DNA from: Sipunculus nudus
Lineage: Eukaryota > Annelida > Sipuncula > Golfingiida > Sipunculidae
Assembly: GCA_026874595.1 (NCBI GenBank)
Contig: CM049313.1
Location: 51,075,659 to 51,139,658 of the forward strand
DNA length: 64,000 nt
Direction: 5' to 3'
Shown here piece after piece: positions 22,904 to 35,799 of this stretch. The position numbers and the translations under genes are program-made. The notes beneath the pieces were generated by a model. The model had not been told where the DNA came from. It saw nothing but the letters and a program-made list of their open reading frames with translations, and did no database searches. Each line of letters begins with the position of its first letter. Positions within the stretch are counted from its first letter, which is position 1.

Positions 22904-25900
22904 GTATTATGCGCCTGAAACATACATACAGAGATTGTTCTCTCGACAGCAGTAGTCAGTTCCAAGATTGCCGCTTTGGAGCTGTGAAATTCCTTACTAG
23001 GATATGCATATGCAGGTTTGCGGTGGAATCTTCACAATGCACAGGTTCGAGCTGTCTTCCTGCATGTGATTGCATGTTACGTCCAAGACCGAGGCATGTC
23101 TGCACCGAAGTTTTCTTGTTGGCAAGAGCGCAAGGTCAAAACTGCGGGGACCTATTAGATGTTTTGTTAAAATAATTGTGATACGAAATTGTATAAATTT
23201 AGTACAATTTATTAGAATAACCTGAACTTAATTTATTATAATAAGAAAATTGTGCACAGTGTTCTAGATTTACCACTTAAAGATGTCTACCACTTTCGAA
23301 ATCATGAAACATATTTTAAATTAAAGAGTTGGCCAATCTTTTCATTTATATTTTAAGTTAGGCAGCATACACTACTATCATAGAACAGACTAAGAACAGA
23401 GTGAGGTCTCGTTGCTCATGCTCAGGTGTTATTAAAAGGTTGGGTTTTTTTTACACAATTCCTCCTCCTTTACCATACATTTTGGCTGAATACAAAAGTT
23501 CAACTTCTAAACAACTCCATAAAGGCTCAGTGACTCTTTTTCTGGTTTACTTTTACTTTTACTGTTTTGTGTTAGTGTTGAAAGATACACGTGTGTGTAT
23601 GATAATGAAACAATACCGCGTGGCCGAAAATACAGTATTATACGCATGTGAGAAAACTTGCAATTAAGCAAGGTAGATGTCCTTATCGTGAATCACAAGT
23701 AAATTATGTTTTGCACTTGGGCAAAGTCCTGAATAATGATAATTAGCAGTGCAGGACTATGATACTGTTCTCCTTTGCGTCACTGATCTCATCCGGTGCA
23801 AGTTTATTTCTACTACGTTTATAGATGAAAGGAATGTTGGTTACAGAACGAAATCTTGGCATACAGTATATTATATTACAAGAGAGAAAAAGTATTTAAT
23901 GTTAACCTAATATGCCTTTTAGGTAAATAGGACAGCTTTAAATTCAGGACACCCATGTGTAAGGAATGCTGTCCAATAGGGCATCAAGTCGCGTTAATCC
24001 TGCAAAGCGTGACTAAACCTTGAAAATGCTATATATGTAAATCACAAGAGACACAATGCGGGCTAGGTGGATTGGTTTGGGTCAGATTAATTAGATCCAC
24101 CCACTTAACCTGCTCCTGGAAATATCCCTATCCCCAGCCGAGCGCCTTGGCAAACGAATCAGTATAATATGAGTGACCGGTGGCATGGATTTTCAATACG
24201 GGAGCGTTCTTATCGCCTGGTGGTAACGTGTTTACTGGCGTAACGCAGCAATGAATAACAAACGGTGCCCCCCTGCTGGAGTGTGTACACAAATACGGTT
24301 CTCCCGTGAGAGGCATGTGACATATATCACTATACAGGTGCCACTTAGTACAACAGTGAGTAGTTTACCACTGGACCGGTGGAGAGCTCGTGTACTGTAC
24401 ACTATATACAGGTAAGGGGAAAGACACAGGTAAATTATTATATCAAACAAGGTATGTAATCTTTATACTACAAATGGTGAACTGAAATCTTAAATAGCAA
24501 ACAAATATCCATTTCAAATGCCTATCAAAACAACTCCTCTTTCAAAAGTAATTTATGCAATAATACACACCGCATACAAGTGTATATATATCAAACTCTT
24601 TGAATTTATTTTGATTTGGTATTTAGGAGCTAATTAAATTTTTTTCCATATAACACTTTATGATAGTAGACATTTTACGGGGATCGGGCCGTCTCCCTTA
24701 TGTCTCTAACACCACGACTGCATGAAGTAACCGAACAAGTAACACACCATATATCTATAATAACAAAATTTATTATAAGAGTTGGCAAATAGTGGCATAA
24801 AATATGATTTGTATTAAAATTTCTGCATCGGGAAGGCAATAATCGGATCCAGGGAGGGGTCAACGGGTGTCTTGCATAAAAATTGTCTAAAAAAAAGGTC
24901 GTTGGTTGGGAGCAAGGGGGGGAGGGGGGTCGACCCCCATTTATAAGGCTCGAGGTTAACTGTAAGGCATTAAAGGGCGTGGAGTTGGGGCAGTCATTTA
25001 TTTCTAAAGTATTAATTAGGGATATGATTCAATGGTCAAACATATCTATACATAGTATACAGAGCCGATTTCAAATGAATGAATTTAATAACTGCCAAGT
25101 TGAAATTTATTGATTCGTGTTAATTAGTTACGGAATATTATGATTGGTACGCAGGCTGCATCTTAACTGGGTCTTAAACACTGGTTATACTATATATGAT
25201 AAATTAATTTTGCGTGAGAAGTGTTGTCGAGGAAAATACACCGTTTTGGTGTGGGGGTTGTAATGTTTTGGACATGTGTGAAGAGAAGTTTCAGTTAAGT
25301 ACGGTACTATTGTTTTTATATGCCTGTCTTCGTAAGTATATATAATTTAAACGATCGTGTTCTATATATGAATGGGAGAGGGATACGGAATATCTAGGTA
25401 CGTGATTTTGGAAAAAAGGAACCTTGTCTTATTTGAGCCTCTAAGTGGATTAATCGGATCAGTGGTTGACGTGACCTTATTTTTAACCAAGCACCATATA
25501 ATATAGGGCCTATCGTGCGCAAACGTTCCTATAACCGCTATACAGAAAGTAATGGTGCCTCCATTTTGCAGTGAGTGTGTTAAAATTAACTGCAAGACGA
25601 CATTTTAATCAGTAAATTTAGAGCTTTAGTACTAACTTTTTTGTACAGATTTTTTTTTCTACAAATGACACGTTCTGTCCATGCCTACCCCGCCAACACA
25701 ATTTAAGCAGTACAAACTAATCAGAATATTAGAAATTAATGTTAAGATTTCCATTAAAGTGACCGGAGTGAACCTGTATGTGGTTATCATGTATTATGTT
25801 ATATCAAGTTTTTACCTGGAGTAAATTATGAAGTTATATCATGTTTTTTTTAGAGATAAAGTGAGTGCATGAAAAATATGTTAAATCCTCGGAGCATCTA

Positions 25901-26264
25901 TCGTCTATTAAGCCTACCGATGCTCGATAAATGACTAAAGTTATTTCTAGCCAAGATTATTGTACACACAACGGAGACATATCCTTTAATACGGTGTTAT
26001 GTGCATGTGTCCGAAAGTGGAATGACCGGATGAGCAATTTTTTTTTTCAAGTCTGACAGAACCCACTTAAAAACAGGAAATAGCTATTTGGAAGAATACA
26101 CTCGTGTGATGATGGAGTACATCTGTTTAAGAAAAAAAACTGTAACGTTACAGATATAGCAATGGTTGTGAGGAATCAGAAAGTATTATCACTCTTATTA
26201 AGATTCGAATTCACCTATAATGAAATAAAGAGCAACCGTTTTGCAAATATAGAAAATGTATCAA

Positions 26265-26267
<3 letters not shown>
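22902..26267. other. Intergenic, no gene recognised
   Basis: No exon with supported splice sites. 24845-24935 contains GGATCCAGGGAGGGGTC and G-runs of the kind found at hAT tips, with no partner found. Confidence 0.5.

Positions 26268-26312
<45 letters not shown>
26268..26312. repeat. (TA)n microsatellite
   Basis: TA run that abuts the left end of the pogo-like element. Confidence 0.95.
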
Positions 26313-26317
<5 letters not shown>

Positions 26318-27102
26318 CCTCGTTGTGTCGAAATCGAAGGGACTGGTGAATTTACTTCGACACAACCGGAGTACGAGTCAACCGATATTCACTATATTCA
26401 ACCTCCAGTCTTGATTTTCATCGATAAATACCGCACATGTGTAAAGCATGTGTTTTATAGTTCTTACAAATGTTTGCGTGAAAGAACAACTCAAATTTTA
26501 TAATACATTTATTTACTTATAATAAAAAAGCACATAAGTGCCACCAAAAATAGGATAAGGTGAAATAAGATCACATATATGTATTAAAGTACACACATCA
26601 TCAACTAATTGGTTGAGATTATTTTCAGTTCAACACATCAGGTTAAGTGCGTTTGTTGCGTGGAGGATTTCATCCAGATCCCAGGCTTTGCCCTGATTTG
26701 ATTGGCTGGTACACATGTGACATCATCGACTGAATATTTTTTCAACAACTCAGATCTAGTAATGCATGTTGATTTTATTCTCTCCTGAATATTTGGGACT
26801 GACAGTGGCAGAAATACTGAGCCTTTACAGGGATCAGGAATTTTTAGTCACAGGGAATTTCCCAGTGTGTGACGTCACTGCCGAGTTGACAATGTTCATA
26901 GATGTGCCAATAGTTTTTGAAAAAATCACACAACCTCATGTTTTTAGTGGAAAAATATAAAAACATCAAAACATTAAAGAGGTATGACACCGAGTCGATG
27001 AGTAAGAGTCTTGTCGGTTTAAATTACATATAACTGGTCACCCACAGAAGCGGATCCGGGGGAGTTCGACTTAACCGAGTTCGACACAACGAGGTTCCAC
27101 TG
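26313..27102. mobile_element. pogo/Tigger-like non-autonomous element
   Basis: The right end, on the minus strand, reads CAGTGGAACCTCGTTGTGTC and continues GAACTCGG; the left end reads AAACCTCGTTGTGTCGAA. This inverted pair resembles Tigger/pogo termini. The left copy lacks the outermost CAGTGG and sits directly against a (TA)n run, consistent with insertion at TA and erosion by the microsatellite. The roughly 790-bp interior has no transposase frame. The word ACAGTGGCAGAAATACTG in it (26801) recurs at 49502. Confidence 0.7.
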
Positions 27103-27263
27103 TGTGTATATATATATTTCCACATTACGTGTGGTAGAATTCAGGCATATATACGTATATCAAAAGGTAGATTCAAAACATATAAATTCTTCTTTTTAAA
27201 AATTCATTTATGACGTTAATTTGTTTTAGCGCTAGGTGTAAGTGAAGATAATCACGCGACGAG

Positions 27264-29124
27264 ATGTCGAGCTTGCGCAGTTCTGTGCGACCAAAGAGCA
27301 GCAAACAACAGTGGGGAACAATTTTGGAGCCCGAGTTCGGCATGGGACACCAGAAAATGACAGCATATGAAATAGACCAGACCGTCGAGCGCCTCTACAG
27401 AAAGCCCAGGTCACGTGAACCTGAGCAGACGAGAAAGGAGCGCGTCAAAATGAACCAGGCAGGAATAGATGACATGGTGAGGGCATACCACATGTGTTTT
27501 CCTTTGAATTTCCTCATTTTATACATCCAACAGGTACGTTATTTTTCCCTTGGTTGATGTGCAAAAGCGGTTCCAAGGCGAGGGTCCGGACCCCCCCCCC
27601 CCCCCCCCCTTTTTCAGCTGCTGAAGCCTTCGTTAAAGGGTTTCTGACCAATTTTCCCTGCTTGGACCCCCCGCCTTTCCGGACCTAAGGACCTTGTTTT
27701 AGGCTTTATCTCGAGTTGGACCGCAACTTTTTCTAAATCCTGGATCCGCCACTGGTTTGTTTGTTAGCAACTTTACGCAATAAATTATGGACCAGTTTTG
27801 ATAACATTTTATTGACGGTTAGGGTAAGGCTGTTTTTCCATGCAAGCGGCATATTTCTGCCTCGCATATAGTGTGGAAAAGCACCCTGACATCGGAGGAA
27901 CAAGCAATTAAATTCTGGATGTAATCTAACTTTATAGACCATTGTTACACAGGGCGATTCCTTTGTCCCCGGATAGCGGCCTATTCATAAGTATTAGGGG
28001 CAGCACATAGTCAGCAACTAACCAGATCAATACATGTTACTGAAGAGTGACTCTGCAGTACAACCCGTCAAAGCCTGATAGGGGATCTTGGGGATATCCA
28101 GGTAGTCGCACGACTAGACATATTAGTTATACATTTTATCTTTTTTATTTTTTGGGTGGTGGGGGGGGGGGGGGGGGGGGGTCGTCCTGTTCATGACAGG
28201 AATATGTACCAAAGCTACAATGGGAATTTGGAACAAGAACCTTACTGTCTCTCGATTCTTAAAGGGCCTCACTGGTTATATATATGTATGTATGTATATA
28301 GATAATATAAATCTTATATATATTATACATATGTTTTTTTTTCATTTCTTGCATACAATAACAAAATTTTTTTTTCACAATTATAAAGAGATATTGTATA
28401 TACAACCATTATCAAATATTGCAAAAGAGGTGTTGTTGTATTTAATATTTTTCTCCAACAACAAATGTATCCTCCCACATAGGGGTCGATTAAAAAAAAC
28501 AAAAGAAGTCGATATAAACACAGGTATAAAGAGACACTTTCAGTTACTACTCTCACGGGAAGGAAATGACATTCTTACGCCAATCTGTGTAGAGAAGAAA
28601 TAAGAAGAAAGCTAAATACCAAGGCCATGATACCACAGCCTTGCAACCTTACTGTAACCACTTTTTTATTAGACAGAAAAAATAATCGTTATAGCTTGAC
28701 AGCTGCGAACTTTTCTTGGTGGTCGTTCATTTTCTTCGTTGTCATGTTTGTGTAACTTCTTGAATAACTGCTCCACACTTCAAAAAGAAAAAAAAATAAA
28801 TAAATAAAAAGATTGGAGTGGCCTAATAAATCATTCCCTCGTTACCATAGCGACTAAGTACCGATCTTTTGAAACTGAAGAAACTACCTCACACTGAAAT
28901 GGAGTCTTAATATGCTTTCAGACGAAAAAGTATATGTTGCTACATTTAAATGGACAAAGTCATTTAAATTCAAATCAAACAAACTTTCAAGAAGGAAACC
29001 CTCAATCATTAAAACGATTTATTAACAGAGAATGGCATACAGACAGACAGATATGAGGAAGAAAGGAAAAAAGGACAGCGATAGACAGAGAGAAAGACAT
29101 CATGAGAGTAATAGAAAATAGAGA

Positions 29125-29191
<67 letters not shown>

Positions 29192-29869
29192 CAAAGGAAA
29201 GGGAGAAAGGGGAAAATGAAGGGAGAAAGACAGACTCCAATTTCAATAATCAAACTAACGAACATTGCCACATATATGGTAAAAATGTACTCACATGCAA
29301 GCTGGTACATATATTTCGAATTTGGCAACAAAGTTCCCTGCCATTTAACAGAACAACTCGAAGGACTCTTTTCTCATACATTTAATTTTTTTTTACCGAG
29401 AAATGCATTTTTATTTGTTTTCCAGAGCTGTGTCGCTGTGTCAATTTAAAATATTCATTATGTGTTAGTATTTTAGATTATTTCTTCTGCATATTATGGA
29501 GATAATGTTGAATCCTGTTTCTGTAACAGTGCAATTTAAAACTAGAACACTAATGTTGGAATGTAACAATTCGTATTATACTTGAATTTTTATTTTTAAC
29601 CACTGAATCTAAAAATTATTCTGATTAGTAGTAGTTCCGTTATTTTTTTCATCTTTTATTGCTGTGCTTAGTACTGCAGCCATATTGTCAATAACAAAAC
29701 ATCAGCAATACTACTAAATGCACTAATTAATTGATTTATTTATTTTCAGCTACAGCGCTTAACAAAGAACAGTGGAACATTTGCAGTGGATAGGAACAGG
29801 ACTCAAAATAACTCAATTTATAAAGACATGGGAGTTGTGAACTCTTACGCCTGGAAAGGATACAACTGA
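27264..29869 (+). CDS. Gene B: 110-residue soluble protein, function unknown
   Basis: Two exons: 27264-27476 (71 codons, donor ATG|GTGAGG) and 29750-29869 (39 codons plus TGA), joined in phase 0 after an acceptor TTTTCAG. The protein is charged, with no signal peptide or membrane helix. Residues about 1-20 are Ser/Lys/Arg-rich, then comes a segment with EFGMGHQKMTAYEIDQTVER (about residues 25-44), a Lys/Arg/Glu-rich stretch (47-62), and a C-terminus ending WKGYN. The short motif R-L-(Y/T)-(R)-K appears in both halves (VERLYRK, LQRLTK). I cannot name the family; length and composition resemble small cytoskeletal or axonemal accessory proteins, which is only a guess. An AATAAA at 30387-30392 may end the transcript. 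Confidence 0.75.
27563..27754. repeat. Short hAT-like remnant in the gene B intron
   Basis: Ends with GGATCCGCCACTG, whose complement CAGTGGCGGATCC is a common hAT tip. The left side, GCGGTTCCAAGGCGAGGGTC, is a diverged inverted partner. A C-run lies at about 27590-27610. No clear target duplication. Confidence 0.4.
28157..28182. repeat. Poly-G run
   Basis: G-run of about 25 bp in the gene B intron; its length is likely unreliable in an assembly. Confidence 0.9.
29128..29188. repeat. (GA)n microsatellite
   Basis: GA run in the gene B intron. Confidence 0.95.
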
Positions 29870-31649
29870 TACCGACAACAAAATAAGCCTGTTTAACAAA
29901 CTTCCTAACGACGTGACGAAGTTCATGTGATGACGAGTGTGATGACGTCAAAATAGACTTTTTCTACTGCTTTGGTACAGTCAGCAAACATTGAGGGTTT
30001 CGTTGGATGAACGGCAATCATGCCCGAATCTCAAAATATCTCACAATCTTTAACTTTAACAATGAATAAGAAAGTCATCGCCAACAGATGTCGCTAGTAT
30101 TTTAGGAAAAGTCTGTTGTTACGAAAATGCGTCTAAAATACTCGGAATCAAATAAGTCACATTCCAAGGAATTTCCGGAGTATTTTTGTTTAAATTTTTT
30201 GTGTGAAGGAATATATAGATTCGTGTATGCGATATATAAACAATCAGCATCTTATATCATACCTCGATAGAATACGTGAGAAAAGACCGACTGCTTCCTT
30301 TCGAGTGTTTTTACTTCATGACTCCATTGTCCGGAACAACTGTCTTGAGTAGAATGGTCATGTTCTGCAATTGATTGAATCACAGAAATAAATGTCTATT
30401 TAACATGTTTAGAAATTTGGTGATATTACCTGATTTTACCTACCTGTTTGGAATTTTGTGTCGCTCTGGTTTCTGTGACAGGAGTCTTTATATTTTAACC
30501 AAAGTTGCAACATCATGCATCATCGTTTTTTTTTAATAAATCAAATTTATCCAGCTGGGAGTGGACTCGTTTGATAATAACTGGTGTTAATGAATTACCT
30601 GACATCGCCTGTTCTTAAAGGACAATTCGTTATTATAATGTATAAAATTAATGGTTATATAAATGTTATAATTGTATTTGCAACATTATTTTATTAATTA
30701 TATTAATCCAAAATTTAATACCATTTTAAATAAATACATTTAAATTTGGCTAATACGACCACCTGCGGAACCAGCCAAACTCGCTGTGTTAGCGGGGTGC
30801 TCATACTGCAATAAGCATATTCTCAAATAAAATGAAAATTTTTATAAATATTTTTTCATGTTTTATAGTTTATAAAGTTTAATAAAAATGTATGAACAGA
30901 GACACGCTTGACTGACCATAAATTCAGGAAGGAAAGGTGTAACAGAAAAGGTCATGGAGTTATAATTGTTAAAGATGAATACAAAACTTGAGTGAAAATT
31001 CAACGAGAAAAATGTTTAGTTTGGGTAATACATATCTGACTGACAGTAGTGGCACTCAGCCGTTGCCATGCAACTCCTATGTGTGCCCTAAGGGGGGCAT
31101 TTTCCATATTATTCCAAATTAGTCATGAGAAATTGACATTATTTTGCGAAAAGGCAATCTCAGAGCCATCTGTTAGAAACTACGCCAGTGAACTTAGCTT
31201 GGCAAATTGAAAACCCAGTCTGGTTTTAACTTGGCCTATGGAAAACAAATCCTGGACGAAGTCGCTGGGAAATGTCAAAACGTGAAAACGGGTAATATCC
31301 TGGTCAGTGTAAATAGGCGGGCTTCATTGTACATCTGTGTTCGTTAATATTTACATCCAGTATTATTTTTATGCTGTTATTCACATAAAAAGTGAAGACG
31401 GTAAACTAGGCGCTCTTTCAGCAAAGATAAAGATGATATCTAAGTGTATCTTTAATTATTAGGTCCACAAATAAGGAAAAATTCAGAGCAGATATAGATG
31501 GAAAGTTGAGGTATGTAAATATCTATTTGATGCAAATACAAATCAAGCTAACTAAACAAGGCTGCTTGCTTAGTAAATATGATGCTAGTCTTTTTCTACA
31601 TAGGATCTGGTACGATTATGTCTAGAGGAGAAACGAATTTATTTTTAGC
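29870..31649. other. Downstream of gene B, nothing recognised
   Basis: Probably includes the gene B 3' untranslated region up to about 30.4 kb. The rest is AT-rich, with no frames or repeat ends I can support. Confidence 0.5.
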
Positions 31650-32480
31650 TGTTTTAGCTTGTGTTAATTTGTTAGGATTTGTTTTGCGTTTAGTCGTTTT
31701 ATGCTGTTGTATGTGTTGACGTATCGTGCTAGAATATAATCTTTAACAGACGGTATGTTTGTGCGTGCTCTTAGTTCAGATGTTTTAGTGAACCTACTAA
31801 ATACTTAAGACTGCTCTGAGGGCTTTGTTTTGTTGCACCTAGGAAAGCTGCCCCTATAAGAAAACTATGGATCTATATATGCCTTAAGGTCTGATCCATT
31901 GTTTATATAGGTATGTATAGTTGTCTCTAGTTAAGGTCCGTTCTTCTTATAGCACACAGCCCTTAGAGCATTAACCCTACTCCACATTCGTTGACTGATT
32001 TGCTCTACGTTTGGGTGCCAAGTGAATTTTTGGTAAAAAATTACACCTAAGAATCTGACAGGGTCAGAATCTTTCAATTTCACACATAACGATTTTAAGG
32101 GTATGTAGGTCCTTCTAAACAAAACTTATGCGGCGAGCTGCGTCGCGCGAATAGGAAACGTTGGAACCAGTGGCCCAGATAGCTATGTCGTCAGCGTATT
32201 GTGAAACAATGACCATTTGTTCCGTCTTCGGAGTTTTTGGTCGTCAACATATATAATAAAGCGTGAAGCGTAATCTCCTCAGATTTTGCACCTTTAAAAT
32301 TAACCATAAGGGATCAATACCTGTAAGAAATGAGGAGATCATTCTGACCAGTTAATGTGGCAGATGAGATCTCATAACTTTTTTTTTTAAACTTTGGTCC
32401 GTGAGACTATACTGCATCAAAAGCCTTTTCCACGTTGATAAATGTGACTAAGATGTGCTCTCTTCGATTTACATGATTCG
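31650..32480 (-). mobile_element. Decayed jockey-type LINE, 3' half of reverse transcriptase and tail
   Basis: Read on the minus strand, 32443-32395 encodes VTFINVEKAFDAV, the first catalytic Asp motif. 32215-32160 encodes QYADDIAIWA with the YADD catalytic box. 32122-31931 encodes VRFLGVIF and a conserved downstream block. 31850-31750 encodes GAAFLGATK followed by more of the C-terminal region. Frames shift repeatedly and stops intervene, so the copy is dead. It is the downstream half of the element whose upstream half is at 34556-34914. Confidence 0.75.
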
Positions 32481-32931
32481 TGATGGCCTGACTAAGGCTA
32501 AAGTCACACATTCCCGGTTTAGGCGCGCCGGTGGCACCACGGTTGGACTTCGTAATTTATCGAAGCCGATCATAGTTAGACCGTACACAAACCTAGTGAC
32601 CTGTAGTCAATCCTCACCAACCTTCTTGAGTCGGTAAAGGGTCCCGGTGGAGTTTTTCGTGCATTACCTTGCCGGGGCCAATCGTGATAAAATCGGAATC
32701 GTATCAGAAGCCTACTACAGCCATTGTGGAACCCTGGGGCCATCGCCAAAGCCGTTGTGGCCAGCAGCGAGCCCCCAATTCCGCCTCCGCAAGCCGGGAC
32801 ACATTCAAGGAACCGTTCGGGTACGATTCACTTACGGTTCACCAGGAAAGCACTACGACGTTTCAAGGTTCTTGTACGGCTCAGTAGGTTGAAGGTACGG
32901 TTTGGCCAGTTTCACTTCTAAATTAAGGTAC

Positions 32932-33034
<103 letters not shown>

Positions 33035-33295
33035 AGAGTTACCCTCCGTTGTAAAGTGCTCTATGGCCTACAGACTAGGCCAGAGCGGTATAACTCTGAA
33101 GAACCCTGTTATGTTCCAGTATCGCACGTGTAGCCCGGCCAATCCTATTGTGCCCTGGAGGACAATAGGATCAGTGTCAGTCTTTCACATGCCCCCCCCC
33201 CCCCTCCGAATCGCACAAAGCATGATCTCGTAAAATCTGGGCTTTTCAAACCACGCCGTTATCTTGAGAATTTACAGTGTTGTTTTTCTTCAGAG

Positions 33296-33296
<1 letters not shown>

Positions 33297-33369
<73 letters not shown>
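33297..33369. repeat. Compound (TA)n(GATA)n(GA)n microsatellite
   Basis: TA run to 33340, then GATA and GA units. Confidence 0.95.
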
Positions 33370-33750
33370 CGCGAGCTGGTTTTTAAACAACAGTAATTTC
33401 ATCGTCATGAAGCGAAAGAATAAGAAAGACAAAGGAAAGAAAAGTCCAAGTCGAGGTGGAGGCATCAAGCTGGGAAGATGTTGATGGGACAGAATGCAAA
33501 ATGAAACAGAGGATCTTATCGTGGGCCTTTCGAGGGACATTTAATTATTGTATTATTATATGCAGATTTCCTTGGACAATTGAACCTATAGTCCTCGCCC
33601 TGTCTTATTTTGACATGGATAGGTATTTCGATTCGTTTAACAACAATATACAGTACTTTGATGATATTTATTTTTCAGATCAATATAAATTTATTTAGGG
33701 CACTTGGGCGAAATGGATATTTTTTCAGAGAAAGGTGGTATTTATAAAAG

Positions 33751-33990
33751 GGGTCTGGATAGCTGAGTGGTAAAACGCTCGGCCTTCTCCGCTGGCGACC
33801 CGGGTTCGATCCCCGGTGTGGCTATTAGAGTGGATTGTAGTGGCCCGTCCAAGTCTGGTGGATTTCTCCGGGTCCTCCGGTTTCCTCCACCCTTACCGAG
33901 TGCCAACATCCAAGCCATGGTGAATGCCTGGTATTAGTTATTATAACTAGTTGTACAATCCATGTAAAATAAATAAAGTTCATATTATAA
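33751..33990 (+). mobile_element. tRNA-derived SINE, copy 1
   Basis: The head (about 33753-33822) has an A-box-like TAGCTGAGTGGT and a B box GGGTTCGATCC set in a perfectly pairing T-arm (CCGGG/CCCGG). The acceptor ends do not pair as in a functional tRNA. The body contains TCCGGTTTCCTCCACCC and GCCAACATCCAAGCCATGG, and the tail is AAATAAATAAAG. A second copy at 48309-48517 shares head, body and tail. Confidence 0.85.
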
Positions 33991-34555
33991 AGTTTATATT
34001 ATATATCCGACAGCTCGGGTTCATGGCACTGTGAGGACGCCGTACGAGCAAAATTTACATGGCAAGGGAGCCATGCGGAACCCGCAGGCATTCGACTTTT
34101 CACATATCGCACAGGGCCCTTCCGGGGACCATAAGGCTATCGCACGGTGCCCGGACGGCAATGGCTGACTCCGCAAGGCGCCCGTACGAGAAAATTACCC
34201 GGAAAATCGAACGGGTGCCGCAGGAATACCGGAAAGTGCCCTAGGGTGACCGTCCGGTCGGTATACTTTACGATAATCTTTATACGGGATTACGTGAGTT
34301 GAAAACCCCAGGAGGACTGAGCGCAGCCAGCTTAGCACCACGGGGCCCTCATGCCGAGTATCGTACGGGAAACTTGCGGGCACCGTGCGAATAAAGTCAA
34401 AAATGCTGATTTTACTTACCGTACAGGCCCGTAGGCTATATTTGATAGCGGCATAAGCCGGAATATATGATTACAAATATGCCTGATTAATCATTTTTAA
34501 ATAATGGGCCACCCAGTCCGGCCGGTCTAGTCTCTTTGAATGTAGGAATTCGGTC

Positions 34556-34914
34556 TTAATATATATATTTTTTTTCAAATAACTTGCTCAAACAGGGTAA
34601 CAACCTGAAAGGCCTGTCGGTTTGTCAGTTGTCTCGCCAGGTTTCGGGATCAAGGATACTAATGCTTTTTTCTGTTCCATCGGAAAATATCCCTATGTAA
34701 TGCACAGCGTGTATAGATTTGCAATTCTACCTAGAAAGAGGTCTGGGACTTGTTTAAGTATATTGTAAGTAAATTTGTCAAGGCAAGGAGCGGATTTGCC
34801 TTTAGATTTATTAAGGGTCCGAATTGGGAGAGTGAACACGGTGGCTGGCAACAGTGGCTTGTATCTTACTCTGGATTTTTTCTTGCTATTTCTAATCATG
34901 AAGAATATGCACAA
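34556..34914 (-). mobile_element. Decayed jockey-type LINE, 5' part of reverse transcriptase
   Basis: On the minus strand the frame from 34914 encodes KSAPCLDKFTYNILKQVP and, after a frame change, GYFPMEQKKALVSLIPKPGE. These correspond to the N-terminal reverse transcriptase blocks that precede the FDAV and YADD boxes found at 32.4-32.1 kb. Confidence 0.7.
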
Positions 34915-34939
34915 ACAATTGTTTGACTGAGAGTGATGG

Positions 34940-35600
34940 ACTCATAAAAGGGCCATCACATATTCAAAACGGAGCCCGTCCGACTTCTTTGCGAGCTATG
35001 AAAGGGCATTTTCGGCAGGAATATGGCCGGTGTCTGCTCGATCACTACGGGCTCCTCCACGATTTTTTGTGGTCGGCCGACGTTCACAGGGCACCAAAAC
35101 CTGTTCCCAATTCAGCGATTTTCCAAATGCGAATTTTGAGGTCGCAGAGCTCGTGAACAGGTCGTCCATAGATCGCTCGGGCATCGTCCGACATTTAATC
35201 AATATTTGGACAGCAAAATAATTTATATCCGACGATTTTTGACCATATTTTTGCTTTAAAATTTGGACGGAGGTCGGCAGACCTACGCGGCCGTCGCATG
35301 GACTCCCAAACATACTAGAACGACCCCATCCCATATCCCACCGGATAACGTCCACCGCATAACGAAGGGGTGCCTCGTACTGCACAACATCATTTTGAGC
35401 CGGGTTTCCTAACCTCCAGAATGAAGAGCTGGACCAGGATGTGGACGGCACGGTTGTGCCATGGTCATAGCGGGACGCCGACGTGCTGGAAGACTGCCGC
35501 TAGAACGGCCCATCCGGCGAGAGATCCACACGACAGTACCCAATGCACTATGTAAACGGCGAAGCGGGGAGAGTTCCTTGGCAGGAGGCAGCCATCCGGC
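34940..35600. other. CpG-rich block of unknown nature
   Basis: GC-rich with many CCGAC, GTCGG, TCCGACG and CGGCC words. Overlapping open frames occur on both strands with no splice support. It is similar in character to 34010-34440 and is likely a DNA-element remnant; no inverted ends were seen. Confidence 0.4.
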
Positions 35601-35799
35601 TTGTTAAACAAATAGATTTGAACTGTTATTCGCAAGGCTTATTTCACAAGACAAGTTTAATTGTTGAAGTTTGCTGAACAAAATCAGTATTAAATATATT
35701 ATTTTTACCAGGAATGTTTCAATAATAGAGTGGTTTTTGTAGAGTTGTTTAATAAAACTTTAGATTGTACAAAAGTAATGTTCATAAAAAGAAGTGTTT

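Noticed and set aside
22721-22965. Open frames of Tyr-Ile and Ser-Leu or Arg-Glu repeats, here and at 29002-29331, 60101-60368 and 62330-62683
   Set aside because: These are translations of TA and GA microsatellites.
32455-32921. Several overlapping 60-80 codon frames
   Set aside because: They occur in multiple frames of a CpG-rich block, where stops are rare by composition; no splice sites or motifs.
33753-33822. Possible functional tRNA gene
   Set aside because: The T-arm and boxes are good, but the acceptor ends do not pair and a conserved SINE body and tail follow; a second copy confirms a SINE.
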